Positions 16,706 to 25,054 of a stretch of DNA of 64,000 nucleotides are shown here, piece by piece; position 1 is the stretch's first letter, and every line of letters begins with the position of its first letter. A program made the position numbers and the translations under genes. The notes beneath the pieces are model-generated. The model was not told the DNA's origin and searched no databases. It worked only from the letters and a program-made list of their open reading frames with translations. The stretch spans positions 62,001 to 126,000 of the forward strand of contig JANQHX010000053.1 in NCBI GenBank assembly GCA_028282465.1. Direction: 5' to 3'. This DNA is from Gynuella sp. (GTDB taxonomy: Bacteria; Pseudomonadota; Gammaproteobacteria; Pseudomonadales; Natronospirillaceae).

Positions 16706-16749
16706 CTCCTAAGCGGTCGATGAGGGTTCGAGTCCTTCTGGGGAGGCCA
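16706..16749 (+). repeat. internal att-like copy of the tRNA-Arg 3' end
   Basis: 44 bases from CTCCTAAGCGG to GGCCA, matching the tRNA with one substitution (T at 16717 for C). It separates the two island segments and shows that there were at least two integration events at this site. Confidence 0.88.
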
Positions 16750-17041
16750 CTACAAGCGTCAAGGATAGTGGTTCTACAAACAAAATTCTGAATGACTGAG
16801 AAGTTATTATTAATAAGGCTGCATTGAAGAATTTAGAGAGTTTTATTTGAGTAAAGATAACCGCTACTTGATTGAGCGAATTTCAAGTAATGCTGAAGAT
16901 ATTGAGTTTAGAAGCAAATTCATTATTTTGATTTTTTGTTAGAAGACATCAAGACTTATTACATCGAGAGTGGGAATTGGTGAAGATGTGTTAGAAAGAA
17001 TTTATTCTTATCTTGGAGTTGCGTTCCCTAATCCGCATTAG
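16750..17041 (+). pseudogene. decayed C-terminal remnant of a second RelA/SpoT-island synthetase
   Basis: Translating through frameshifts and stops gives segments aligning with the last ~95 residues of the intact synthetase: SGSTNKILND against RGSTDKILND, KAALKNLESF against KADIDEFRKF, IEFRSKFIILIF against VEFRCKFIVLIY, and EDVLERIYSYLGVAFPNPH against EEVLERIYADMGVAFPNSH. Homology begins almost directly after the internal att copy and ends at the same C-terminus. The divergence is substantial, so this is a relict of a related island and not a fresh duplication. Its end overlaps the doc stop codon, tail to tail. Confidence 0.8.
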
Positions 17042-17427
17042 CTCGCCTCAGAATGACTTGCTAACCAGTTTGCCAAAGTGCTTTCATCCATTAGATCATT
17101 CGAGACATTTACAAGCACGTCCTCAAGCTCCTTTTGAGTACTTGTAATTTTAATTCCATTAACTTTAAGAATGGCTGCCATCACAGTTAAGGCTGTTCGT
17201 TTATTCGCGTCATTAAAAGCATGGGCTTTTACAATGGCAACACAACAGTCTGCGGAATGATCATAAACGTTATTTGTAAGGCCGTACTCAATTTTATTGA
17301 ATGGTCTTGCTAAGGCGGAATCTAAAGACTTGTCTGGAGCAAAGCCTTGAAGCTCTTCTGGCTGGATAACTGCTTCGTGGGCTTTCTTGGTTAAAAGAAC
17401 TAGCTTCTCAAACTCAAAGTATTTCAA
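17038..17427 (-). CDS. doc: Doc family toxin (Fic fold)
   Basis: A 129-residue toxin starting at TTG 17425-17427. The Doc signature HAFNDANKRT sits at residues 69-78 (His69, Phe71, Asp73, Asn75, Lys76, Arg77), followed by the helical C-terminus. P1 Doc phosphorylates EF-Tu and so stops translation; the intact motif suggests the same activity. It follows the antitoxin by six bases, and AAGG/AAAGGG directly before the TTG overlaps the antitoxin stop, so expression is coupled. It lies in the distal island segment, tail-to-tail with the synthetase remnant, and may serve to stabilise the island. Confidence 0.9.
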   Translation of the reverse strand: MKYFEFEKLVLLTKKAHEAVIQPEELQGFAPDKSLDSALARPFNKIEYGLTNNVYDHSADCCVAIVKAHAFNDANKRTALTVMAAILKVNGIKITSTQKELEDVLVNVSNDLMDESTLANWLASHSEAS

Positions 17428-17433
17428 TTCCCT

Positions 17434-17685
17434 TTACCTTGTTCTTAAGCCATTCAGTGCTTCTGTGTTTTCTTCGACTACTGTAGAAATCAAAGAGTCC
17501 ATATCTGAGTCGTTCAAGTCCACAGGCTCATTTCTGTGAACGGCTGAGGCAGGCACTAGATAGGCTACTGGCTCATTTCTATTAAGAATTGCGACTGCAT
17601 CACCTTGAGATCCTTCTACAACAGCCATTGGGGCTTTTCGAAGCTCAGAAACACTGACGGTGGTGTTTGCATAAATTTTCTTCAT
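17434..17685 (-). CDS. phd: Phd/YefM family antitoxin
   Basis: An 83-residue antitoxin. The N-terminal Phd/YefM fold is seen in TTVSVSELRKAP, AVAILNRNEPVAYLVPA (residues 8-51). The acidic C-terminus (DLNDSDMDSLISTVVEENTEAL) is the part expected to wrap and inhibit Doc. It is first in the two-gene operon, the usual Phd-Doc order, and probably represses its own promoter through the TGTACA-containing dyad just upstream at 17712-17745. Confidence 0.88.
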   Translation of the reverse strand: MKKIYANTTVSVSELRKAPMAVVEGSQGDAVAILNRNEPVAYLVPASAVHRNEPVDLNDSDMDSLISTVVEENTEALNGLRTR

Positions 17686-17711
17686 TTCAGACTCTCCCTA
17701 CAGAGATTATT

Positions 17712-17745
17712 AGTGTACAAGCAATGGTACGTTAAAGAGTACACT
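17712..17745. promoter_or_regulatory. probable Phd operator
   Basis: AGTGTAC (17712-17718) and GTACACT (17739-17745) form an inverted repeat with a 20-base spacer, 27 bases before the antitoxin start. TGTACA at 17714-17719 matches the core of YefM-type operators. The rest of 17746-17865 is AT-rich and holds a short TTTTTTCG/CGAAAAAA hairpin at 17847-17865. Confidence 0.55.
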
Positions 17746-17865
17746 ATAAGTCTGTTCTATAGTTTTGTATAGGATGGTATTGCTTAGGAAAATGCCACAG
17801 AAGTGTTATAAATTTAGAAAAATTCTAATAAGGCCCTAAAACATGGTTTTTTCGTCGCGAAAAAA

Positions 17866-17911
17866 GCCTCCTAAGCGGCCGATGAGGGTTCGAGTCCTTC
17901 TGGGGAGGCCA
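17866..17911 (+). repeat. attR-like distal copy of the tRNA-Arg 3' end
   Basis: 46 bases identical to 14202-14247, including the CCA. No 5' half of a tRNA lies before it, so it is the displaced original 3' end and marks the chromosomal junction of the island. Confidence 0.9.
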
Positions 17912-17930
17912 TACTTAAATTTCTGATACA

Positions 17931-18176
17931 TCAATGAGCATGTAGCCTTTTAATAAAGGTAGTCATGTGTGGCAATGTGATGAAAACGAAGTAAGCAAAG
18001 CCTGCCATAAAATCTGCTGGCGCAGCCACCTCTAAATTGCCATCAATGGTTCGGCTGAACAGCACTCCCATGATGAACATATCAATGCAAAGCAGGAATA
18101 CTATTTTGGCAAGTGGTTTAAAGTAGTCTTGCAGTTCCGACATCATGACTTTGGTTTCACTTTGAGCGGCTTTCAT
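17931..18176 (-). CDS. small two-helix membrane protein
   Basis: An 81-residue protein with two hydrophobic segments (about 22-42 and 54-72) and a short polar N-terminus. I do not recognise a family. It is the first chromosomal gene after the island's distal att copy and ends 20 bases from it. The 306 bases upstream (18177-18482) contain AT-rich sequence with no gene or convincing hairpin that I can see. Confidence 0.5.
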   Translation of the reverse strand: MKAAQSETKVMMSELQDYFKPLAKIVFLLCIDMFIMGVLFSRTIDGNLEVAAPADFMAGFAYFVFITLPHMTTFIKRLHAH

Positions 18177-18482
18177 AGGTTAGTTCCTTTGCAATTTTTA
18201 CGTCAGTTATTCTGTTATTCTGGACTCTTAGAATCAGAAATCTAGTGATCAAATAGGTTCAAAACTGCCTTAAAATCTTCATGCCATAAACTGTAAAATA
18301 ATATGTCGGTATAACCCGTTTTGGGTATGAGATTTGCCAAATTATCGACGTAATACCTTTAAATGCATAACGACAAACCGCTCAATCAAAGCATTTTCAA
18401 ATGAAATGTGTATCTGCGGTTAGGAATAATTAGATAACAAATAAATACAAATTATCTAGCTATTGGAGAACTCTAAAAGAGG

Positions 18483-19319
18483 CTAAGGTTCTGTTTTCCA
18501 ATAATAGTGATGGCTAATCAAGGACAATATTTCCATAGAAAAAATTGAGTTGGCTTCAGGTTTTCGTAGGCAGGGTTTTAATTGGTGATATTTATCTTCA
18601 GCAGTCTTAGTTATTAACCATAGATATTTTTGGCAGTGGCCTGTGGTTAAATGACAGTCTAAGTGAAATACCCAGTAAGGCGTTTTCTTAAATTCGATAC
18701 ACCCAACTAAATCTAACGAAAACTGCTGAGCCAGCGAAGAAGATTCAGGTAATAGGTAAATCAATTGATCGAGATTTACTTCAAATGGCGGAGATTTTTT
18801 TTCGTCGTAAATATGCCAATGGCCAGGTTCAAATTTTATAAAGTCTGTGTCCTTCAGTTCTAATGGGAAGCTAATGAGCACATCCGGTTTATGTGTGTGG
18901 TAGTGCCTTTGTATTACTTCCCAATGATCTCTCAGTTCTGATTTAAAGCTAAACTTCCGGGCTCTTTGATAAACCAGCAACATGAAATTTATCAAACTGG
19001 TATTTTCAGGGCACTTTATGAGGGACTCGGCTAAGCATTCTATTAATAAAGGGATTTCGTGGTCATTGCATTTAAGCAATCGCTGTAGAGTCCATTCCAC
19101 ACTGTATTTTGCTAAGTGTGGTGTGAGGCTGTGGTAATAATCTTCGAGGGGGCTGTATTTCCAAATGAAATCTGAAACCTGTGGGCCAGAATTCCATTGT
19201 TGTCGAATAGTCAGCAATGAATTAAATTCTTCCTGCCTAGGAAAAATTTTTAGCCTTTGAATAATTGATTTACCTGGAGCTTCATCAATTCTTGGCTTTA
19301 AGGTATTTACAAATCCCAA
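18483..19319 (-). CDS. hypothetical protein, 278 aa
   Basis: A cytoplasmic protein without a signal peptide or clear membrane segment. It has a helical first half (residues 60-130, with Leu- and Cys-containing repeats) and a strand-rich second half ending in SLISHHYYWKTEP. It has no recognised motif. It stands alone, divergent from the RMF-like gene across 121 bases. A coding role is supported by length and amino-acid composition only. Confidence 0.6.
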   Translation of the reverse strand: MGFVNTLKPRIDEAPGKSIIQRLKIFPRQEEFNSLLTIRQQWNSGPQVSDFIWKYSPLEDYYHSLTPHLAKYSVEWTLQRLLKCNDHEIPLLIECLAESLIKCPENTSLINFMLLVYQRARKFSFKSELRDHWEVIQRHYHTHKPDVLISFPLELKDTDFIKFEPGHWHIYDEKKSPPFEVNLDQLIYLLPESSSLAQQFSLDLVGCIEFKKTPYWVFHLDCHLTTGHCQKYLWLITKTAEDKYHQLKPCLRKPEANSIFSMEILSLISHHYYWKTEP

Positions 19320-19440
19320 TGAGTACTCCTATGGTGGTTGTGCCAACTTAGGTTGTGTCACTGATATTTAACAATCTACTGCCAAACTCTCTCTAAATCC
19401 ACAAAAATTTCTATAATCTGGCTTGCGCCAAGGTGTCACA

Positions 19441-19647
19441 ATGTTTATCCCAAAAACCTGTGTGAACGAGTTGAATGCAATATGGAAAGCTGGTTACGAA
19501 GCTGGCGCTGAGGGAAAGCCAGCGCAAGATAATCCGTTCCTTGATTCTGACGAGTTGAGCAGAGTGTCCGCTTGGGTGGATGGTTGGCACTCAGGTGTGG
19601 TTAATAAAAAGAGCGGAAACGACGGGTTAGAGTTTATTAATTCCTAA
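19441..19647 (+). CDS. RMF-like (ribosome modulation factor family) small protein
   Basis: A 68-residue protein starting at ATG 19441, with AAGGTG five bases upstream. The pattern AWKAGYEAGAEGKPAQDNPF...AWVDGWHSG resembles the GYxAG...P...W..GW core of Rmf/CrpP-type proteins, which bind ribosomes and promote 100S dimers in stationary phase. The C-terminal KKSGNDGLEFINS is unlike E. coli RMF. A TTG at 19423 would extend the frame by six residues. It is convergent with the next membrane-protein gene, overlapping by 11 bases. The assignment rests on a short motif. Confidence 0.6.
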   Translation: MFIPKTCVNELNAIWKAGYEAGAEGKPAQDNPFLDSDELSRVSAWVDGWHSGVVNKKSGNDGLEFINS

Positions 19648-20098
19648 ATATATTTCGACTCTTTACCGTCATAAATATGGTTCCGGTCACGGCTAAAATC
19701 AGCCAGTTGATCCCTTCAAATATTAGTAGATCACTAATTGCATTCAGGCTTTGGCCTGCCCAAAAAATTTCTGCGCTGTGGCTAACTGAGGAAAACACTA
19801 AACCAGCCAGTATCACACTTGAAAATCTTCGGTTGCCCGATGCTCGGTGAAGCCCAGAAATAACCAGAAAAACTCCACAGAAAATGGCGGTGACTAAATT
19901 AAAAAACCACACAAATAGTATTTTTTTTGCTGTTGTAAGAATTGGGCTGCTTTGATTTGAAGTTAGAAGCGCTAAGGATTCAGCAGTGTTATGAAAACTG
20001 GCCGGAAGTTCTGAAAATAGATTCCAAAACAGAAAGTGGAAACCGGTCATCAATAATGAAGAAATAGCCAGAAATGTGATCAACTGAGAGTTGCGCAT
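19637..20098 (-). CDS. four-helix membrane protein, hypothetical
   Basis: A 153-residue protein with four predicted membrane segments (about 7-28, 60-84, 92-112 and 128-147) and small loops; no signal peptide is needed. I do not recognise the family. It overlaps the end of the RMF-like gene, tail to tail, and diverges from the DUF2288 gene across 115 bases. Confidence 0.6.
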   Translation of the reverse strand: MRNSQLITFLAISSLLMTGFHFLFWNLFSELPASFHNTAESLALLTSNQSSPILTTAKKILFVWFFNLVTAIFCGVFLVISGLHRASGNRRFSSVILAGLVFSSVSHSAEIFWAGQSLNAISDLLIFEGINWLILAVTGTIFMTVKSRNIFRN

Positions 20099-20213
20099 AG
20101 AATTAGATAAAGAATAACAAAGACCTTATTTCATTAAATTTGATGAGGGAATTCAATGCTTAAACTGGATATTTCAAATCAAATTACCATAATGTGCGGC
20201 CTTTAACCTTATC

Positions 20214-20522
20214 GTGGTAGTTCCTTTGTCTCAAATTGACCCAAATAAAAAGAAACTGATTGGAGAAACGGCGAAAATAAAGTGGAGCGAGCTGCAAACA
20301 TTTTTTGCTAAAGGTCAGGTCATACAGGTTTCAGACTCACTGGATTTAATTGAAGTAGCCGATGTTATTTCTAAAGACGACAAACAGCGGGTTGAAGTAT
20401 GGCTTGCTTCCGAGGAGGTGGCCCAAGTGTCAGATGAGCAAGCGCTAGCATGGTTCGAGTCTGACGCAGTCCTTTGGTCTGTTGTGGTTAGACCCTGGAT
20501 TTTGGTTCAGGATAAGTCTTGA
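20214..20522 (+). CDS. DUF2288 family protein
   Basis: A 102-residue cytoplasmic protein starting at GTG 20214. It carries the DUF2288 signature: KWSELQTFFAKGQVIQVSDSLDLIEVA, DDKQRVEVWLASEEVAQVSDEQALAWFESDAVLWSVVVRPWILVQ. The function of the family is unknown. It is convergent with algH with no gap (stop at 20522, algH stop from 20523). Confidence 0.85.
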   Translation: MVVPLSQIDPNKKKLIGETAKIKWSELQTFFAKGQVIQVSDSLDLIEVADVISKDDKQRVEVWLASEEVAQVSDEQALAWFESDAVLWSVVVRPWILVQDKS

Positions 20523-21074
20523 TTAGGCTCTTCCGGGCTCACCGGTAAACATCTCTGGATTAATACCTAGCTTTTTAATCGCCAATTCATATTTGTCATA
20601 GGGGTCGGTACCGAATAAAAGCTCTCTATCCGCTTCAACGGTCAACCAAGAGTTTTGCTTAATTTCTTGTTCCAGTTGACCAGGGCCCCAACCCGAATAC
20701 CCTAATGAAACCAAATAATTTTCAGGCCCAAATCTCTGACAAATAGCTTCTAGAATGTCCCCAGAGGTGGTGACAGCAAAATGATTGTTTTTTAAACAAT
20801 GCGCCCAGGTAAAAGGTGCAGTGTGCAATACAAAGCCATGCTCTTTGTTCACCGGGCCGCCAAACACTGCTTGCTGGCCCTCAAATACTTTTGTATCCAA
20901 ACTACTGTCGTCTTGTGCCTGAACTAAATCAGCCAGATCGGTTGCCAATGGTTTGTTAATAATTAATCCAAAGGCTCCTTCTGAGTCATGCTGAAGCAAG
21001 TAGACCACGGCTTTTGAAAAATAAGCGTCTTGCATGGCAGGCATGGCAATCAAACAATGGTTAGATAGATTCAT
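20523..21074 (-). CDS. algH: YqgE/AlgH family protein (UPF0301)
   Basis: About 183 residues from the ATG at 21072-21074 (MNLSNHCLIAMPAMQD, the usual N-terminus; an upstream in-frame start adds eight residues). Family motifs are present: F..AVVYLLQHDSEGAFGLIINKP, GGPVNKEHGFVLHT and SLGYSGWGPGQLEQEI. AlgH/YqgE proteins are cytoplasmic and implicated in regulation, but the biochemistry is unsettled. The start overlaps the end of the MFS gene by 14 bases, so translation is probably coupled. Confidence 0.9.
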   Translation of the reverse strand: MNLSNHCLIAMPAMQDAYFSKAVVYLLQHDSEGAFGLIINKPLATDLADLVQAQDDSSLDTKVFEGQQAVFGGPVNKEHGFVLHTAPFTWAHCLKNNHFAVTTSGDILEAICQRFGPENYLVSLGYSGWGPGQLEQEIKQNSWLTVEADRELLFGTDPYDKYELAIKKLGINPEMFTGEPGRA

Positions 21075-22251
21075 GGTCTGTTTTAAATCCCTTTCCAAGT
21101 GCGATAAAACCCAAAATCGGGCCAGGCAATAGTACTAAGGTAATCCAGTGTTCGGCCACTTGCCAATACTCCATGGTTATAAAAATGGTGACCATACTGA
21201 TACTGAAGCCAATTGAATTCTGAAGGCTCAAGGCACTAGCTAGATTTTCTTTTGACACATTGTTTGAGGAAAGCGCAGAGAACATGGGTGAGTCTGATAC
21301 CACAGTCGCCCCCCAAACTAGCAAAATCAATAGCCCGAGATAGCCACTGTATTCAACATTAGCAATGCTAACCATTGTCGGAAAAATTAGGCAGCATGCG
21401 CCAGAAACTAAGAGGCTGACCCGTGCAACCTTGAAGCTGGAACGTTGTGACATTTGACCTTTGGAGACACTTTTATAGCCCCCCACTATGCAGCCTAGGG
21501 TACCAATTGCAATTACCACAAAGCTTAGGAGTGACACCGAATCAACATTCAGTGTTGAAATAAGTAAAGGTACCAATGCCCAAAAGGCATAGAGCTCCCA
21601 CATGTGGCCAAAATAACCGAGAGCAGCAGCTCGAAACCTGAGGTTTTTAAATGCCTTAAATGCGTTAAGGTTAAAAGTCTGCACATTGACCTGATAGCCT
21701 TCAGGTAAACCAATAGCAAAAACTAAAATAGCGCCGGTGATTGCTAAAGCAGAAACCGACCATAACGTGATACCTGCATTAAAGCCTCCTGCTAGCGCTT
21801 GAAGCCCATGGGGTAGGGCAGTTCCCAGCACCAGCATGCCAACCAGCCAACCCAAGGCTAAACTGGCGTTCTGTGGATTCCAAACCACCGCTAACTTCAT
21901 TCCCACTGGGTAGATTCCCGCTAAACAGAGTCCAATAACAAAACGCAGCAATGCCAATTGAACCATGCTGTCAGCACCGAGCATCAGTAAGTTACCTGCC
22001 GCGCCGATCAAGCTAGCAACGGCAAATACACGGTTGGCTTTAAATCGGTCTGAAAGTCCGGTAGCGGCAAACACCAGTGTCCCGGTAATAAAGCCAGCCA
22101 AGGTGAGATTGGTGATGATTGAGATATCAGACGCAGCACTGTTTGGAATTAATTGCTCAATAACTGCGTTGCCGGCAAACCAGAGAGAGGTACCAAAGCA
22201 TTGAGCAATAGCGATGACAAGAATTGAGTTATTTTTAAGCAGCTGTTGCAA
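21061..22251 (-). CDS. MFS transporter
   Basis: A 396-residue inner-membrane carrier with twelve hydrophobic segments and a central loop near 190-205. The first half has the MFS motif A-like loop GLSDRFKANRVF between helices 2 and 3, and RFVIGLCLAGIYPVGMKLA follows in helices 4-5. It resembles the CynX/NimT and YbfB-like drug or small-molecule carriers, but the substrate cannot be told. It is operon-linked with algH. The gene starts 89 bases from the divergent 22341 gene. Confidence 0.85.
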   Translation of the reverse strand: MQQLLKNNSILVIAIAQCFGTSLWFAGNAVIEQLIPNSAASDISIITNLTLAGFITGTLVFAATGLSDRFKANRVFAVASLIGAAGNLLMLGADSMVQLALLRFVIGLCLAGIYPVGMKLAVVWNPQNASLALGWLVGMLVLGTALPHGLQALAGGFNAGITLWSVSALAITGAILVFAIGLPEGYQVNVQTFNLNAFKAFKNLRFRAAALGYFGHMWELYAFWALVPLLISTLNVDSVSLLSFVVIAIGTLGCIVGGYKSVSKGQMSQRSSFKVARVSLLVSGACCLIFPTMVSIANVEYSGYLGLLILLVWGATVVSDSPMFSALSSNNVSKENLASALSLQNSIGFSISMVTIFITMEYWQVAEHWITLVLLPGPILGFIALGKGFKTDHESI

Positions 22252-22340
22252 AGCAAAATCCTGAATATTTATGTATCGAAAAGACTACCTTCTGCTTTAC
22301 TTAGATTTAGGATTAAAGATCGAGTTAGGCGAAGCGTATC

Positions 22341-23240
22341 TTGAAAGTAATAGTTAAGCGCAGATTACTTTGGTTGTTTTTATTTCTTATTAGTTCCCCA
22401 ATTTGTGCGAGAGATTTGCCCGAAAATGGCGGGTTAAGCTACTTTGCCGCATTTGGGGTCGAGAACATTTATTTCACAGAAAAAGCCTCCATTCTGCCGG
22501 TAGAAAGTGAAGTGACCGTCACCAACCCCATATTAAATTCTGGTGGTCTGTTTGTGCTCAGTGATCTTTGGTACTTCTCCATTGATAACACCACCACTAT
22601 GTATCCTTATACCTCCGAAGAAAGCTGGCACATTGAAGATGGAAAATCCATTGCTTTTGTTGACCCTAACAGTGGCAATACCCTGGCTGAATACGACAGC
22701 TCCGATAACCCAATTCAGCAAAACAGTCTTAGTTATGGTTTAACCACTCACACCACCATGGCTCATAGACGACTTACGCGTACTTTCGATGTAATGACTG
22801 GGCTGAGATACAGGTTTCATTTGTTTAAACGATTTGATCCCAGATCGGATCTACCCGAGATTCAGCAAAACTGGGAAATTGTTGAAGAAACCGTAGGCGA
22901 ATTAATTGGCGTAGTGGGTTTTGGGTATAAGTCTGGCCCATTGGAAGGGCGAAGGTACCGAGTGGAAACTCGATTTGTTTATGGCCATCCGTTATTAAGC
23001 CGAGTGGAAAATACAAATTATCCAGGCACGGTATTCACTGAAACTTCTGGCCAGGATTTAGAAGTGGCAGGTTTTTTCAGCTGGGCTGCTACTCAAAAAT
23101 TTCACACCGGATTAATGCTGCAAGCGGATGCCCGTTGGCGCGACGCACAAAGAAAAATGGTGGGCAACCGAGAGGTAGAAATTCCTGAGAATTTTACTCT
23201 CGCTTATCGCGCGGCATTCTCTGTGAGTTGGAATAACTAA
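22341..23240 (+). CDS. secreted, probably outer-membrane barrel protein
   Basis: A 299-residue protein starting at TTG 22341 (no closer ATG fits the signal peptide). The signal peptide is MKVIVKRRLLWLFLFLISSPICA. The mature part has alternating aromatic strands (YRVETRFVYGH, FFSWAATQKFHTGLMLQADARW) and ends YRAAFSVSWNN, close to a barrel's terminal strand. It has no recognised named family. It stands alone between the MFS gene and the methylthioinosine phosphorylase gene. The weak start codon suggests low expression. Confidence 0.55.
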   Translation: MKVIVKRRLLWLFLFLISSPICARDLPENGGLSYFAAFGVENIYFTEKASILPVESEVTVTNPILNSGGLFVLSDLWYFSIDNTTTMYPYTSEESWHIEDGKSIAFVDPNSGNTLAEYDSSDNPIQQNSLSYGLTTHTTMAHRRLTRTFDVMTGLRYRFHLFKRFDPRSDLPEIQQNWEIVEETVGELIGVVGFGYKSGPLEGRRYRVETRFVYGHPLLSRVENTNYPGTVFTETSGQDLEVAGFFSWAATQKFHTGLMLQADARWRDAQRKMVGNREVEIPENFTLAYRAAFSVSWNN

Positions 23241-23343
23241 TTGACTCTGAACAATATCCACTAAGTCTGCGTTTTTCATCGCTTGCAGCCATTCATAAAG
23301 CCCTTAATAATGATTGGCTTATCGCATAATAAAAATGGAGTAG

Positions 23344-24096
<753 letters not shown>

Positions 24097-24125
24097 GTGA
24101 TAGATTAGAGCACTAGAACTAACAG

Positions 24126-24151
24126 AAAAGCCGGTTAAGCCGGCTTTTTTA
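24126..24151. terminator. bidirectional terminator between methylthioinosine phosphorylase and csiV
   Basis: AAAAGCCGG and CCGGCTTTT form a strong stem with T-run on the plus strand and an A-run (T-run on the minus strand) on the other side. It serves two convergent genes and overlaps the csiV stop codon region. Confidence 0.85.
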
Positions 24152-25054
24152 TTGTTCGTTTGTTTCTGCGGGCTTTTGAATTTCAATAGGAATGAAATAC
24201 ACCAACATGCCAAATTTTGGGTTATCAAAGTAATGTAATTCCCTTGATCTCATTCTTCTATCAATTTTCATATGGGCTGCATTGACGGACACAAAATAAT
24301 CTTTGCTGCCTTCAGAAACTGGGGAAATAAGCGAATCAGCGTCAGTGGTAAATAGGTCTAATCCACCAAAAGATTCCAAATCTCCGAGTAATTGCTCTTC
24401 CTCTGCTGGATCAAAACTAGCGTCGCCAGTCATGAGAGAAAGCGGTGAGTCACTGGCTACGACCTCGGTTAAATACAAATCCGTTTCTACGTGTAAGTAA
24501 CGACTGATATGAATTTTAACTAGACCAGATAGTTCTTTGATGGTACCGAAGTCTTCACCGCCGGCAATTTCGAGAGGCAAGGCTTGCTCTTCTGATAACA
24601 CTGGGTGATTCCAAGTTTCATGGAACAAAATGTCGTATCGATAATCTCTTTCGAGTTTTTCTGCATAGGGAGTTAAATACTGTTCTTCGGGTAACAGGGA
24701 CACGAAGGCTTGTGGTAAATGACTGTCAGACGGGCGAACCTCATCTGTGCCTGACTCCGTAGCAATCTCCACATCGTTCAGTTCCACTTCAATACCCGAT
24801 GCTTCCAGCAGAGCCAGTTCTTCTTCAGTGAGTAACGGCTGATCGGGTTGTTCTTCCAAATCCGCATTCAGCCGAATGGTGTTGCCTTTATAATCAATGT
24901 AAGGAAAGGTAGGCCAGGTTTCAGGGTTTCGCTCTTTAATAGTATTTTGGCTGAAAATGAGCACATTCACCTGGTACCAGCGGGGTTCGGCAGCCAGAGT
25001 TAAGGTTGACGCGAGGAAAGTAAGGCTTAGTAAAACAACTCTGAAGAAATGCAT
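24149..25054 (-). CDS. csiV: CsiV-like periplasmic protein
   Basis: A 301-residue exported protein: signal peptide MHFFRVVLLSLTFLASTLTLAAE, then RWYQVNVLIFSQ, the opening of the CsiV family. CsiV of Vibrio is a periplasmic peptidoglycan-binding protein acting with D-amino acids and lipoprotein factors. The C-terminus has FDNPKFGMLVYFIPIEI, and RRMRSRELHYFDNP is conserved in the family as I recall it. The middle is acidic and variable. It overlaps mfd by one base (TAATG), so the two are translationally coupled, an arrangement known in many gammaproteobacteria. Confidence 0.85.
   Translation of the reverse strand: MHFFRVVLLSLTFLASTLTLAAEPRWYQVNVLIFSQNTIKERNPETWPTFPYIDYKGNTIRLNADLEEQPDQPLLTEEELALLEASGIEVELNDVEIATESGTDEVRPSDSHLPQAFVSLLPEEQYLTPYAEKLERDYRYDILFHETWNHPVLSEEQALPLEIAGGEDFGTIKELSGLVKIHISRYLHVETDLYLTEVVASDSPLSLMTGDASFDPAEEEQLLGDLESFGGLDLFTTDADSLISPVSEGSKDYFVSVNAAHMKIDRRMRSRELHYFDNPKFGMLVYFIPIEIQKPAETNEQ

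Larger units (their letters stand above)
14248..17911. mobile_element. 3.7-kb tRNA-Arg genomic island, two tandem segments, no integrase
   Basis: The island lies between the 3' end of tRNA-Arg and the distal 46-base repeat. An internal repeat divides it into 14248-16749 (NdpA-like protein plus RelA/SpoT synthetase) and 16750-17911 (decayed synthetase remnant plus Phd/Doc). The DNA looks more AT-rich than the flanking housekeeping genes. No integrase, excisionase or replication gene is present, so it must be mobilised in trans or be a remnant. The first 299 bases (14248-14552) are AT-rich non-coding DNA, presumably carrying the promoter of the first operon. Confidence 0.85.
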
